This document shows, in pieces, positions 1 through 6,099 of a stretch of 9,352 nt of DNA. Source of the DNA: CAYLGY01 sp964383325 (GTDB lineage: Bacteria > Pseudomonadota > Alphaproteobacteria > Rhizobiales > Rhizobiaceae); assembly GCA_964383325.1 (NCBI GenBank), contig CAYLGY010000096.1:1-9352 (forward strand), written 5' to 3'. The position numbers and the translations under genes are program-made. The notes below the pieces were generated by a model. It made no database searches. It saw only the letters and a list, made by a program, of their open reading frames with translations, and had not been told where the DNA came from. How positions within the stretch are numbered: position 1 is the stretch's first letter; each line of letters starts with the position of its first letter.

Positions 1-891
1 GCCCATTTCGACGATGTGGATCTGTTCGCCATTGCCGACAATGCGGCGCGCATGAATGCGTTGGTTACCGGGGAAGTGGACGCAATCGCACGGGTGGACA
101 TCAAGGCCATGACGCTGCTCCGGCGCTCGCAGGACATCGTCATCGACGAGGTGACCGGCACGCAGCATTTCACCATGCCGATGTTCTGCGATGTCGCGCC
201 TTTCAGCGACAACAATGTTCGCCTGGCGCTGAAACATGCGGTGGATCGCGAGGCGATGGTGCAAACCATCCTGCGCGGGCATGGTCGCCCTGGCAATGAC
301 AGTCCGATCACGCCAGCCAACCGGTATTTTGCTGACGACATTCCGCAGAGAGCCTATGATCCGGAAAAGGCCCGTTTCCACCTGCGAGAGGCGGGGCTGG
401 AAAATCTGCGCGTCGATCTTTCCGCCGCCGATGCGGCGTTCGCAGGCGCGGTGGATACGGCGATCCTCTTCCAGGAGCATGCAAGGGCGGCGGGCATCGA
501 GATCAATGTGATCCGCGAGCCCAATGATGGCTATTGGAGCAATGTCTGGACCAAGAAGCCTTTCGTCATGTGCTATTGGGCGGGCCGGCCGACCGAGGAC
601 TGGATGTTCAGCCAGGTCTACGCTTCGCACGCCAACTGGAATGACGCCCATTGGAAGAACGAGCGCTTTGACGAGCTGCTGCTCCAGGCGCGCTCGGAAC
701 TCGATGATTCGCTCCGCCGCGAAATGTATCGCGAGATGCAGCTGCTGGTTCGGGACGAGGGTGGCACGATCATTCCGATGTACGCCAATTATGTCGATGC
801 GCGGAATCGGAAGATTGCCCATTCCGGCACGCTCGGCCCGAATTTCGAACTTGACGGCTGGAAATGCATCGAGCGCTGGTGGATGGCCTGA
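1..891 (+). CDS. ABC transporter substrate-binding protein, family 5 (peptide/opine type), C-terminal part
   Basis: This is the last 296 residues of a periplasmic solute-binding protein of the SBP_bac_5 (DppA/OppA-like) family. The frame is open from base 1, so the GTG at 16 is an internal valine codon and not a start; roughly 200-250 N-terminal residues, including any signal peptide, lie outside. Visible family signs are the segment at 199-290 reading PFSDNNVRLALKHAVDREAMV, in which 'VR.AL..AVDR' is typical of the hinge region, and the following PITP. The C-terminal lobe (QARSELDDSLRREMYREMQLLV, then IIPMYANYVDAR) also fits family members that bind peptides, opines or similar ligands. It does not resemble the YejA branch, so it is probably not the binding protein of the yejEF genes in this window. 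No permease follows it: the next gene is convergent, so it is either the last gene of its operon or an orphan. The exact ligand cannot be read from the sequence. Confidence 0.9.
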   Translation, partial: AHFDDVDLFAIADNAARMNALVTGEVDAIARVDIKAMTLLRRSQDIVIDEVTGTQHFTMPMFCDVAPFSDNNVRLALKHAVDREAMVQTILRGHGRPGNDSPITPANRYFADDIPQRAYDPEKARFHLREAGLENLRVDLSAADAAFAGAVDTAILFQEHARAAGIEINVIREPNDGYWSNVWTKKPFVMCYWAGRPTEDWMFSQVYASHANWNDAHWKNERFDELLLQARSELDDSLRREMYREMQLLVRDEGGTIIPMYANYVDARNRKIAHSGTLGPNFELDGWKCIERWWMA

Positions 892-912
892 CCGATAGCA
901 GCAGGATACTGC

Positions 913-945
913 GCGTTCAGGACGGCTCATCCGCCTCCTGAACGC
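913..945. terminator. Inverted repeat between convergent genes, probable bidirectional transcription end
   Basis: A perfect 10-base inverted repeat, GCGTTCAGGA (913-922) and TCCTGAACGC (936-945), is extended by an inner GGC/GCC stem (924-926 with 933-935) and closes on a 6-base loop. It lies 21 bases past the stop of the substrate-binding gene and overlaps the last codons and stop of the MarR gene. Neither side has a T-run, so it is not a textbook rho-independent terminator. The position between two converging genes makes a role in ending or protecting both transcripts likely, but this is inference. Confidence 0.6.
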
Positions 946-1420
946 CGGGATCGTCAGGGCTGTGATGGCGCCGCATCTTGCGTAGCAAGGCGAGCAGTTG
1001 CGTCCGCTCCTCGGCGCTGAGCGCCTCGGTGAAGGCTGCCTCGCACTGGCGGGACAGCTCCTGATATTCGGCCAGCGACTGTCTGCCCTTTGCGGTGATG
1101 GTCAGCGTATTGGCCCGGCGGCTGGAAGGGTTGGCCTGCCGGACGATCAGGCCGTCTGCTTCCAGCTCATGCAGTATGCGGGCGACAGCGGCCTTCTCCC
1201 GGCGGATGGCGCGGGAGATCATTGTCTGGTTGATCCCCTCATTGAAGGAGATCATGGCCAGCGCCGTCAGCTTTCCGACGCCACGTTCCATCAACGTGCC
1301 TTCGAAAATCCGGGCATGCATGCGGTTCAGTTCCAGGTGAAGCAACCGGAAATGATGAATCACGTGGTCCGGCAGCGTGCCGAACCGAAGCGGTTGCGGA
1401 TTCTGCGTCTTGTCCGGCAT
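917..1420 (-). CDS. MarR-family transcriptional regulator
   Basis: This is a 167-residue winged helix-turn-helix regulator with the length and shape of MarR proteins, which usually bind palindromic operators as dimers and release them on sensing a small ligand. The helix-turn-helix is at about residues 62-94 (GINQTMISRAIRREKAAVAR, followed by ILHELEADGLIVR). The wing is at about 95-113 (SSRRANTLTITAKGR), with the family pattern RR..xLTxTxxGR; the usual Asp before the arginines is Ser here. The helices on either side form the dimer interface. The ATG at 1420 was chosen because the MarR fold starts soon after it. An in-frame TTG at 1459 would add 13 residues and overlap the cupin stop codon. 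It is the second gene after the cupin, 35 bases downstream, and probably shares its transcript. Likely targets are the dyads in 1838-1870 upstream of the divergent TRAP operon (inference). Confidence 0.88.
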   Translation of the reverse strand: MPDKTQNPQPLRFGTLPDHVIHHFRLLHLELNRMHARIFEGTLMERGVGKLTALAMISFNEGINQTMISRAIRREKAAVARILHELEADGLIVRQANPSSRRANTLTITAKGRQSLAEYQELSRQCEAAFTEALSAEERTQLLALLRKMRRHHSPDDPGVQEADEPS

Positions 1421-1455
1421 GTCCAGCCTGCTTCTCCCTGTGCGGCGCCCTTCGT

Positions 1456-1815
1456 TCAACCCTGTTCCACGATCACGAACTGCTTCCTGGCGGGTGTGAC
1501 AATCTCGAAGATCCCGGAAAAACCGCCTGGCAGGATACAGGTATCGCCCGGCCGGAAATCGGCATGGCTTCCATCCTTGTCATGAACGCGAATGTGCCCG
1601 GCCACTACCGTGAAATGCTCGATCTTGCCCGGTCCGAATTCGAGGCGGTAGGCGCCCTCCTCGCCTTCCCAGTAGCCGGCCCGGATCCCCTGTTCCGGCA
1701 GGTCGAGATAGATCTCGACGGATTGAAGCGGGTCGCCCTTCACCAGCGTTTCGGACGGCGAGCGCTTCTCGATGCGTTGACCCAGTGCCTTGGCAGCTTC
1801 GATGAAACCGGTCAT
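1456..1815 (-). CDS. Small cupin-domain protein (DUF861 / EutQ-like type)
   Basis: This is a 119-residue single-domain cupin. Residues 44-113 match the DUF861 (Cupin_3) pattern: GYWE at 47-50, an acidic beta strand (YRLEF), then GHIRVHDKDG at 73-82, and GDTCILPGGFSGIFE at 90-104, ending with a strand bearing ARKQFVIVE. Relatives include ureidoglycine aminohydrolase-like and EutQ-like proteins, but many have no known activity. The usual HxHxxxxE metal motif is not visible, so it may bind a ligand rather than act as a metalloenzyme. The start at 1815 is supported by AAAGGAA about 6 bases upstream; the reading frame stays open to 2037, but that part crosses the promoter region and the dctP signal sequence and is rejected. 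It is the first gene of a unit with the MarR regulator and is divergent from the TRAP operon. It could protect or modify the transported compound or its oxidation product (speculative). Confidence 0.85.
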   Translation of the reverse strand: MTGFIEAAKALGQRIEKRSPSETLVKGDPLQSVEIYLDLPEQGIRAGYWEGEEGAYRLEFGPGKIEHFTVVAGHIRVHDKDGSHADFRPGDTCILPGGFSGIFEIVTPARKQFVIVEQG

Positions 1816-1837
1816 GCAGGTTCCTTTCCATAGGTTC

Positions 1838-1852
1838 GTTGTCGATGACAAC
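1838..1852. promoter_or_regulatory. Palindrome GTTGTC-GAT-GACAAC, candidate operator
   Basis: A perfect 6-3-6 inverted repeat lies 22 bases upstream of the cupin start and just upstream of the TTGACA of the TRAP operon promoter. Its size suits a dimeric winged-helix regulator. The TTGTC...GACAA shape also recalls GntR/FCD sites, so the MarR protein encoded next to it is the likely but not the only candidate. Confidence 0.6.
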
Positions 1853-1870
1853 AGTTGACAGACACAACTG
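1852..1870. promoter_or_regulatory. Palindrome CAGTTG-N7-CAACTG, candidate operator over the -35 box
   Basis: A perfect 6-7-6 inverted repeat shares one base with the dyad at 1838-1852. It covers the TTGACA hexamer at 1855-1860, so a protein bound here would block RNA polymerase heading for dctP. A 19-base dyad fits the usual operator size of MarR dimers. Assignment to the neighbouring MarR gene is inferred from position. Confidence 0.6.
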
Positions 1871-1884
1871 ACCCAGTCAATCTT
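1855..1884 (+). promoter_or_regulatory. Probable sigma-70 type promoter of the TRAP/oxidoreductase operon
   Basis: TTGACA at 1855-1860 is a perfect -35 hexamer. The best -10 candidate is AATCTT at 1879-1884, 18 bases downstream, which matches the consensus at only three positions. Transcription would begin near 1890, giving a leader of about 45 bases before dctP. Short palindromes, TTCGAA (1883-1888) and GAACGTTC (1886-1893), lie around the expected start. The -10 assignment is weak. Confidence 0.45.
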
Positions 1885-1903
1885 CGAACGTTCACATGAA
1901 AGA

Positions 1904-1920
1904 GCCGGACCACGACCGGC
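1904..1920 (+). promoter_or_regulatory. Small leader hairpin before the dctP ribosome binding site
   Basis: GCCGG (1904-1908) and CCGGC (1916-1920) can pair around a 7-base loop. The hairpin ends 3 bases before the GGAGGAG ribosome binding site (1924-1930) of dctP, so it could affect mRNA stability or ribosome access. With only five base pairs it may also be chance. Confidence 0.3.
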
Positions 1921-1933
1921 CATGGAGGAGTTC

Positions 1934-2938
1934 ATGTTCTCACGTCGACTATTCCTGCAAACTGCCGCCGCCAGCGGCCTGGCAATGCCCTTCATCGCCC
2001 GGGCGCATGCACAGTCGAAGACCTTGAAGCTTTCCACCGTCTTCCCGCTCGGTCATTTTTCCGCCGATGACATGGTCTGGTTCGCCGAGCAGGTGGAAGA
2101 AGCGACCGGAGGCGAGATCAAGATCCGCGTCTTTCCCGCCAATGAGCTGGGGGACTATACCACGGTCTATGAGGAGGTACGCCGCGGCTCCATCGACATG
2201 GCGCTGCAGAACGTACCCTCGCAATTCGATCCGCGCGTCGAGATCGCAACGCTCAACTATGCCGTGATGAACATGGACGAAGCCCGCAAGCTGACCGGGC
2301 CGGACGGGTTCATCACGCGCAAGATGGCGGAGTTCAACGAGGCCGTTGGCGTCAAGATGCTTGGCGGATCCTATGCATTCGGTTTCGGCGGCCTTGGCCT
2401 GATGAAGGAGCCGACCGATCTCTACACGCCCGGCACGCCCAAGAACCTGTTGTTGCGGGTGCCGCCTTTCGAGACCTTCCAGTCCGCGATGAGCTCGATC
2501 GGCTTCCAGACGGTGACCGTCCCCTATGCGGACCTGTTTACTGCCCTGCAGACCGGCGTCGCCGACGGCTGGACAGGCGGCAGTGCCGAGGTGAACTGGA
2601 CGTCCTTCCGGGACGTGATCAAGTTCTACGTGCCGATCAACAATTTCTTCGAAACATATAATTTCGTCATGAACGCCGCGGCCTTCGATGCGCTGACGCC
2701 CGAACAGCAGGAGCTCTTCCAGAAACTCGCCTCCGAACTGTCGGACAAGTCGCTTGAGCAGGCCGAAGCGCTGGAGATCGAGCATCAGAAGAAGCTTGAA
2801 GAAGCGAATGTCAAGGTCATCCCCTTCGACGATTCGCATCTGAAGGCGTGGGCGGATCATGTCCGCGAGCATTCCTGGTCCGTTTCCGAGGAAAAGATCG
2901 GCGCAGACCTGATTGCCGAGCTGAAGCAGCAATATTGA
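1934..2938 (+). CDS. dctP: TRAP transporter substrate-binding protein, DctP family
   Basis: This is the 334-residue periplasmic receptor of a tripartite ATP-independent periplasmic transporter, which hands a carboxylate-bearing ligand to the DctQM membrane complex. The N-terminus SRRLFLQ (residues 3-9), a hydrophobic stretch and AHA before residue 27 form a twin-arginine (Tat) signal peptide, suggesting export in folded form. DctP-family landmarks are FPANELGDYTTVYEEVRRGSIDMA (about 67-90, shown here as FPANELGD and the RRGSIDMA end) and LLLRVPP, whose Arg175 is at the position that usually forms the salt bridge to the ligand carboxylate, then TALQTGVADG at 203-212. After this, WTGGSAEVNW replaces the commoner E/N-rich segment, hinting at a divergent ligand group. 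The start at 1934 is preferred over the in-frame ATG at 1922 because GGAGGAG (1924-1930) lies at the right distance and the Tat motif follows at once. It is the first gene of the operon; a strong stem-loop follows its stop. Confidence 0.93.
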   Translation: MFSRRLFLQTAAASGLAMPFIARAHAQSKTLKLSTVFPLGHFSADDMVWFAEQVEEATGGEIKIRVFPANELGDYTTVYEEVRRGSIDMALQNVPSQFDPRVEIATLNYAVMNMDEARKLTGPDGFITRKMAEFNEAVGVKMLGGSYAFGFGGLGLMKEPTDLYTPGTPKNLLLRVPPFETFQSAMSSIGFQTVTVPYADLFTALQTGVADGWTGGSAEVNWTSFRDVIKFYVPINNFFETYNFVMNAAAFDALTPEQQELFQKLASELSDKSLEQAEALEIEHQKKLEEANVKVIPFDDSHLKAWADHVREHSWSVSEEKIGADLIAELKQQY

Positions 2939-2944
2939 TCGCGG

Positions 2945-2972
2945 AAGGGCTGGCGGCGCCGCCGGCCCTTTT
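2945..2972 (+). terminator. GC-rich stem-loop with short T-run between dctP and dctQ
   Basis: AAGGGCTGGCGGC (2945-2957) and GCCGCCGGCCCTT (2958-2970) are complementary throughout, with a single G-U pair. This forms a stem of about 11 pairs with a GCGC loop, followed by TTTT (2969-2972). It starts 7 bases after the dctP stop and ends before the dctQ ribosome binding site GGAGGGG (2981-2987). It looks like a partial terminator or an mRNA-stabilising hairpin that would keep receptor levels above those of the membrane subunits, as often found after binding-protein genes. That effect is inferred. Confidence 0.7.
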
Positions 2973-2990
2973 CCTGTCGCGGAGGGGCGC

Positions 2991-3497
2991 ATGCTGCTTC
3001 GACTGGAGTCCTGGCTGTACCGGTTCCAGGTGACGATCGGTTCCGTCGCCTCGCTGCTGGTCCTGATCGGCGTCAGCTGGGTCGTTGCGCAGCGCTACTT
3101 CCTGCGCTCCTCCATGCTTGGCGCAGACGAGCTGATCCTGCTCATTGCCTTCTGGATGTATTTCATGGGCGCTTCGGCGGGCACGAGGGATCGCTGGCAC
3201 ATCCGGGTCAATATTGTCGACAATCTTCCGGAGGGACATTGGCTGCGCCGGAGTTGTGACTTCATCGTCAGCCTGCTCAGCGTCGCGACCACAGGCATGG
3301 TGGCCTGGCTTGCGCTCACCAATCTGATCTGGAACATCGCCTCCGATACGCGCACGCCGGTCTATCGCATCCCGACCTACTGGTTCGATCTCGCGATCTT
3401 CCTCGCCCTCGGCCTCTCCTTCATCTATTTCCTGCTCGACCTCCTGCTGCCGATGTTCGGGCGCGACCGGCCTGTGGCTCCGGAGCCGGACGCATGA
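2991..3497 (+). CDS. dctQ: TRAP transporter small membrane subunit, DctQ family
   Basis: This 168-residue inner-membrane protein has the four-helix layout of DctQ subunits, with predicted helices at about 14-33, 46-64, 90-114 and 131-153. The loop RDRWHIRVNIVDNLP at 66-80 matches the family pattern in which HIRV is followed by a 'LP' turn. DctQ supports the large DctM subunit and helps it contact the loaded receptor. The start is supported by GGAGGGG 3-4 bases upstream. Its stop overlaps the dctM start as ATGA, so translation of the two is probably coupled. It is separated from dctP by the stem-loop at 2945-2972, which may lower its expression relative to dctP. Confidence 0.9.
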   Translation: MLLRLESWLYRFQVTIGSVASLLVLIGVSWVVAQRYFLRSSMLGADELILLIAFWMYFMGASAGTRDRWHIRVNIVDNLPEGHWLRRSCDFIVSLLSVATTGMVAWLALTNLIWNIASDTRTPVYRIPTYWFDLAIFLALGLSFIYFLLDLLLPMFGRDRPVAPEPDA

Positions 3498-4789
3498 TCG
3501 CCATTGGCGCCATCGCCATCCTCATCATCGTGCTGGTGATCGGAGCGCCGGTTCAGGTTGCCTTCTTCGCCTCGGCTTTTTTCATACTCTTTCTCGGTGA
3601 TTATGATCTTTCCTTCCTGATTACCTATGCGTCGGGCAGGCTGCAGGTCTCGGTCCTGCTGGCGATTCCGTTATTCATCCTCGCCGGCGCCCTGATCAAC
3701 CGGGCAGAGATCAGCGGGCGGCTGATCTCGATCATCGAGCTGTTCGTCGCGCGAATGCATGGCGGACTTGGCGCCGTGATGGTGGTTGCCTGCGCCGTTT
3801 TCGGTGCGATTACCGGCAGCGCCGCCGCAACGCTGTCGGCCATTGGCTCGGCGATGCTGCCGCGTCTCGCCAAGGCGGGCTATCCGCCAGGTTACTCCGC
3901 CGCGCTGATTGCGAGCGCGGCAGTCATCGGCATGCTGATCCCGCCATCCAGCCTGATGATCCTCTTCTCCTGGGTAGGCCGGCAATCCGTGCTGGCGGCC
4001 TTTCTTGCCTGCCTTATCCCGGGAATCATTCTGGCCATCCTGCTGGTCGCATGCAATTCCTGGCTCGCACGGCGAATGAAGCTGCCGCGGGGCGAAGCCG
4101 CCCAGCTCACCCCTTCGGAATTCGGAAAGAGAACGGCACGGGCCGGCCCGGGATTGCTGCTGCCGATCGTCGTGCTCGGCGGCATCTATGGGGGGTTCGT
4201 CACGCCAACCGAAGCTGCGGCGATTTCCGCCGTCTATGCCGTGCTGATCGGCTTTGTCTTTTACCGGACTCTCTCCTTTCGGGCGGTCTGGGAAGAGCTG
4301 ATCGTCTCCACCCGCATCACGGGCGTCCTGATGATGATGCTCTTTGCCATCTCCATTCTCAGCCGCCTCTATCTGATGGAGGACGTGCCCGGACTGGCGC
4401 TCGGGGCGCTGGAAAGCATTTCCGACAAACGCTGGGTGCAGATCATCATCATGAATGTGGTCATGATGATCATGGGCATGCTGATGGACGATGTGAGCGG
4501 CGTCCTTCTCGCCACGCCGATCTTCCTCCCCGTGGCCCGCGACATCGGGCTCGATCCCATCCATTTCGCCGCCATTCTCGGCGTGAACATCGGCATGGGA
4601 AACATCACGCCACCCTGCGCGCCGCTCCTCTATCTTGCCTTACGCATGAATGGCGGCAGCACGATGCAGGCCATCCGGACAACCGGATTCCTTTTCCTCT
4701 TTGCCTGGGTGCCGACGCTGATGCTGACCAGCTTCGTGCCGGCCGTTTCGCTTTGGCTCCCGGGTCTGCTGCTTGGATACGGGAAATGA
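3494..4789 (+). CDS. dctM: TRAP transporter large permease, DctM family
   Basis: This 431-residue, highly hydrophobic protein has the length and repeated-helix pattern of DctM, the subunit that moves the ligand across the inner membrane using the sodium (or proton) gradient. Family landmarks are ITGSAAATLSAIGSAMLPRL near residues 98-117, comparable with the 'GSSxAT' cation-binding region, GGFVTPTEAAAISAVYA near 232-248, and NIGMGNITPPCAPLLYLA near 366-383. In the last motif the usual small or hydrophobic residue after TPP is Cys followed by APLLY, an unusual form. GGAG at 3482-3485 lies 8 bases upstream, and the ATG overlaps the dctQ stop. Its own stop overlaps the ATG of the oxidoreductase (ATGA), tying uptake to metabolism at the level of translation. 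Confidence 0.93.
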   Translation: MIAIGAIAILIIVLVIGAPVQVAFFASAFFILFLGDYDLSFLITYASGRLQVSVLLAIPLFILAGALINRAEISGRLISIIELFVARMHGGLGAVMVVACAVFGAITGSAAATLSAIGSAMLPRLAKAGYPPGYSAALIASAAVIGMLIPPSSLMILFSWVGRQSVLAAFLACLIPGIILAILLVACNSWLARRMKLPRGEAAQLTPSEFGKRTARAGPGLLLPIVVLGGIYGGFVTPTEAAAISAVYAVLIGFVFYRTLSFRAVWEELIVSTRITGVLMMMLFAISILSRLYLMEDVPGLALGALESISDKRWVQIIIMNVVMMIMGMLMDDVSGVLLATPIFLPVARDIGLDPIHFAAILGVNIGMGNITPPCAPLLYLALRMNGGSTMQAIRTTGFLFLFAWVPTLMLTSFVPAVSLWLPGLLLGYGK

Positions 4790-6084
4790 TCAGGCTGAAG
4801 GTCGATGTCGCCATCATCGGCGGCGGTATCATCGGACTTGCATGCGCATACCACCTGCACCGGCAGGGACTGACTGTCGCAGTCGCCGACAAGGGTTCGT
4901 TCTCGACCGAGCAGTCGCGCCGGAATTCGGGCTTCATCCGTCAGCAGGGGCGTGATCCCCGCGAACTCGAACTGATCCGCCGCAGCCTCGAACTCTGGGA
5001 GCGCATTCCGGCCGAAACCGGCATGGATATCGGTTTTGCCCGTCGTGGCAATCTTGCCGTGACCAACAGCCCGGACAAGATTGCGGCAATGCGGGAATGG
5101 ATCGGCGTAGCGGCGGAACATGGAATTCACTCGCAATTACTGGGCCCGGACGAATTGCGCGAGCTGGTGCCGAATCTTTCCGCCAGATTTCTCGGTGGCC
5201 TCTATACCGCCAGTGATTGCCAGGGCGAACCCTTCCTCGCAGGCGCCTCCATAGCCCGGTTTCTTGCCGCATCCGGCGTCCATCTGCTTGACCATTGCCA
5301 TGTCCGCGAATTGCTCACCGAGAATGGCAGGGTGTGCGGGATCCTTGCCGAATGCGGAGAGATCCGGGCAGACCAGGTCATTCTCGCGGCGGGGCTTTGG
5401 AGCGCGGCCTTTCTGGAGCGGCACGGCGTCCGCCTTCCCGTCGCCGACCTGCGCATTTCCGTCGGCAGGACAGCGCCATTCGATCATGGGCTGACCGTGC
5501 CGGTGTGGACTCCGCGTGTCCTGTTGCGGCCAAGGCAGGATGGCGGGCTTACCGTCGCGCTCGGCCAGAATGGGCCCGCCGATCACGACGTGACATGGCA
5601 GCAGATTCGCCAGGGATTGCGCTTTCTTCCGAACTATCTCGCCAATCGCAAGAGCGTCCGGGTCAACCTCTTCGGGAGACATCGCCACAACCGCCGCTAT
5701 CGCCGGGCCTATCGTGGCGGCAATCCGGCAGAGCTGGCGGAAATCCGTACCGAACCGGTCGTGCCGAACACGCATGAGCTTGCGCGCTGCGTTGCCGCGG
5801 CGAGCGAGGAATTCGCCTTCGGGCATCCGACAAGCCTGATCGAGAGCTGGGCCTGCCGGGCCGACATGACGCCGGACGGAATCCCGATCATTGGCCCGTT
5901 ACCTGATTTGCCGGGCATGATGCTGGTGACGGGCATGAACGGGCACGGATTCGGCATTTCCATGGGAGTTGGTGAGGCGGTGGCGCTTGCGCTTGCCAGG
6001 GGAGCCCTTCCGGAAGTGTTGAAGCCCTTCGATTTTTCCCGCTTCACCAGGCGGTATTTTCACAAGCCGATGAATGTACTCTGA
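4786..6084 (+). CDS. FAD-dependent amine/amino-acid oxidoreductase (DAO family)
   Basis: This is a 432-residue cytoplasmic flavoenzyme of the D-amino acid oxidase/glycine oxidase/sarcosine oxidase fold. VAIIGGGIIG at residues 8-17 is the dinucleotide-binding GxGxxG loop, and Asp35 at the end of the second strand fits ribose binding. SRRNSGFIRQQGR at 44-56 is a family-like segment near the flavin. The C-terminal block holds TPDGIPIIGPLP followed by GMMLVTGMNGHGFGISMG, the second FAD-contacting region. Such enzymes oxidise a C-N bond of an amino acid, N-alkyl amino acid or opine to an imine, which hydrolyses to an oxo-acid plus amine or ammonia; the particular substrate is not evident. The frame is open far upstream inside dctM, but the FAD loop sits right after the ATG at 4786, which overlaps the dctM stop as ATGA. 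No strong ribosome binding site is seen, so translational coupling is likely. The substrate is probably what DctPQM imports (inference). Confidence 0.9.
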   Translation: MIRLKVDVAIIGGGIIGLACAYHLHRQGLTVAVADKGSFSTEQSRRNSGFIRQQGRDPRELELIRRSLELWERIPAETGMDIGFARRGNLAVTNSPDKIAAMREWIGVAAEHGIHSQLLGPDELRELVPNLSARFLGGLYTASDCQGEPFLAGASIARFLAASGVHLLDHCHVRELLTENGRVCGILAECGEIRADQVILAAGLWSAAFLERHGVRLPVADLRISVGRTAPFDHGLTVPVWTPRVLLRPRQDGGLTVALGQNGPADHDVTWQQIRQGLRFLPNYLANRKSVRVNLFGRHRHNRRYRRAYRGGNPAELAEIRTEPVVPNTHELARCVAAASEEFAFGHPTSLIESWACRADMTPDGIPIIGPLPDLPGMMLVTGMNGHGFGISMGVGEAVALALARGALPEVLKPFDFSRFTRRYFHKPMNVL

Positions 6085-6099
6085 TTCCGCTCGCTCGCC

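Noticed and set aside
1816..2037. N-terminal extension of the cupin
   Set aside because: It would cross the divergent promoter and the dctP signal sequence; a ribosome binding site fits the ATG at 1815.
1949..2992. A 347-codon open frame on the - strand opposite dctP
   Set aside because: No domain is recognisable, and it lies fully over a convincing DctP gene with signal peptide and ribosome binding site.
4336..4485. Repeated atgatg/catcat-like runs in dctM, considered as a repeat element
   Set aside because: They encode the Met/Ile-rich membrane helices of DctM in frame (MMMLFAIS, IIIMNVVMMIMGMLMDD) and are explained by the protein.
4051..4785. N-terminal extension of the oxidoreductase frame into dctM, as a possible fusion protein
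   Set aside because: The extension reads as Arg/His-rich non-hydrophobic sequence out of frame with a good DctM, and the FAD-binding loop starts right after the ATG at 4786.
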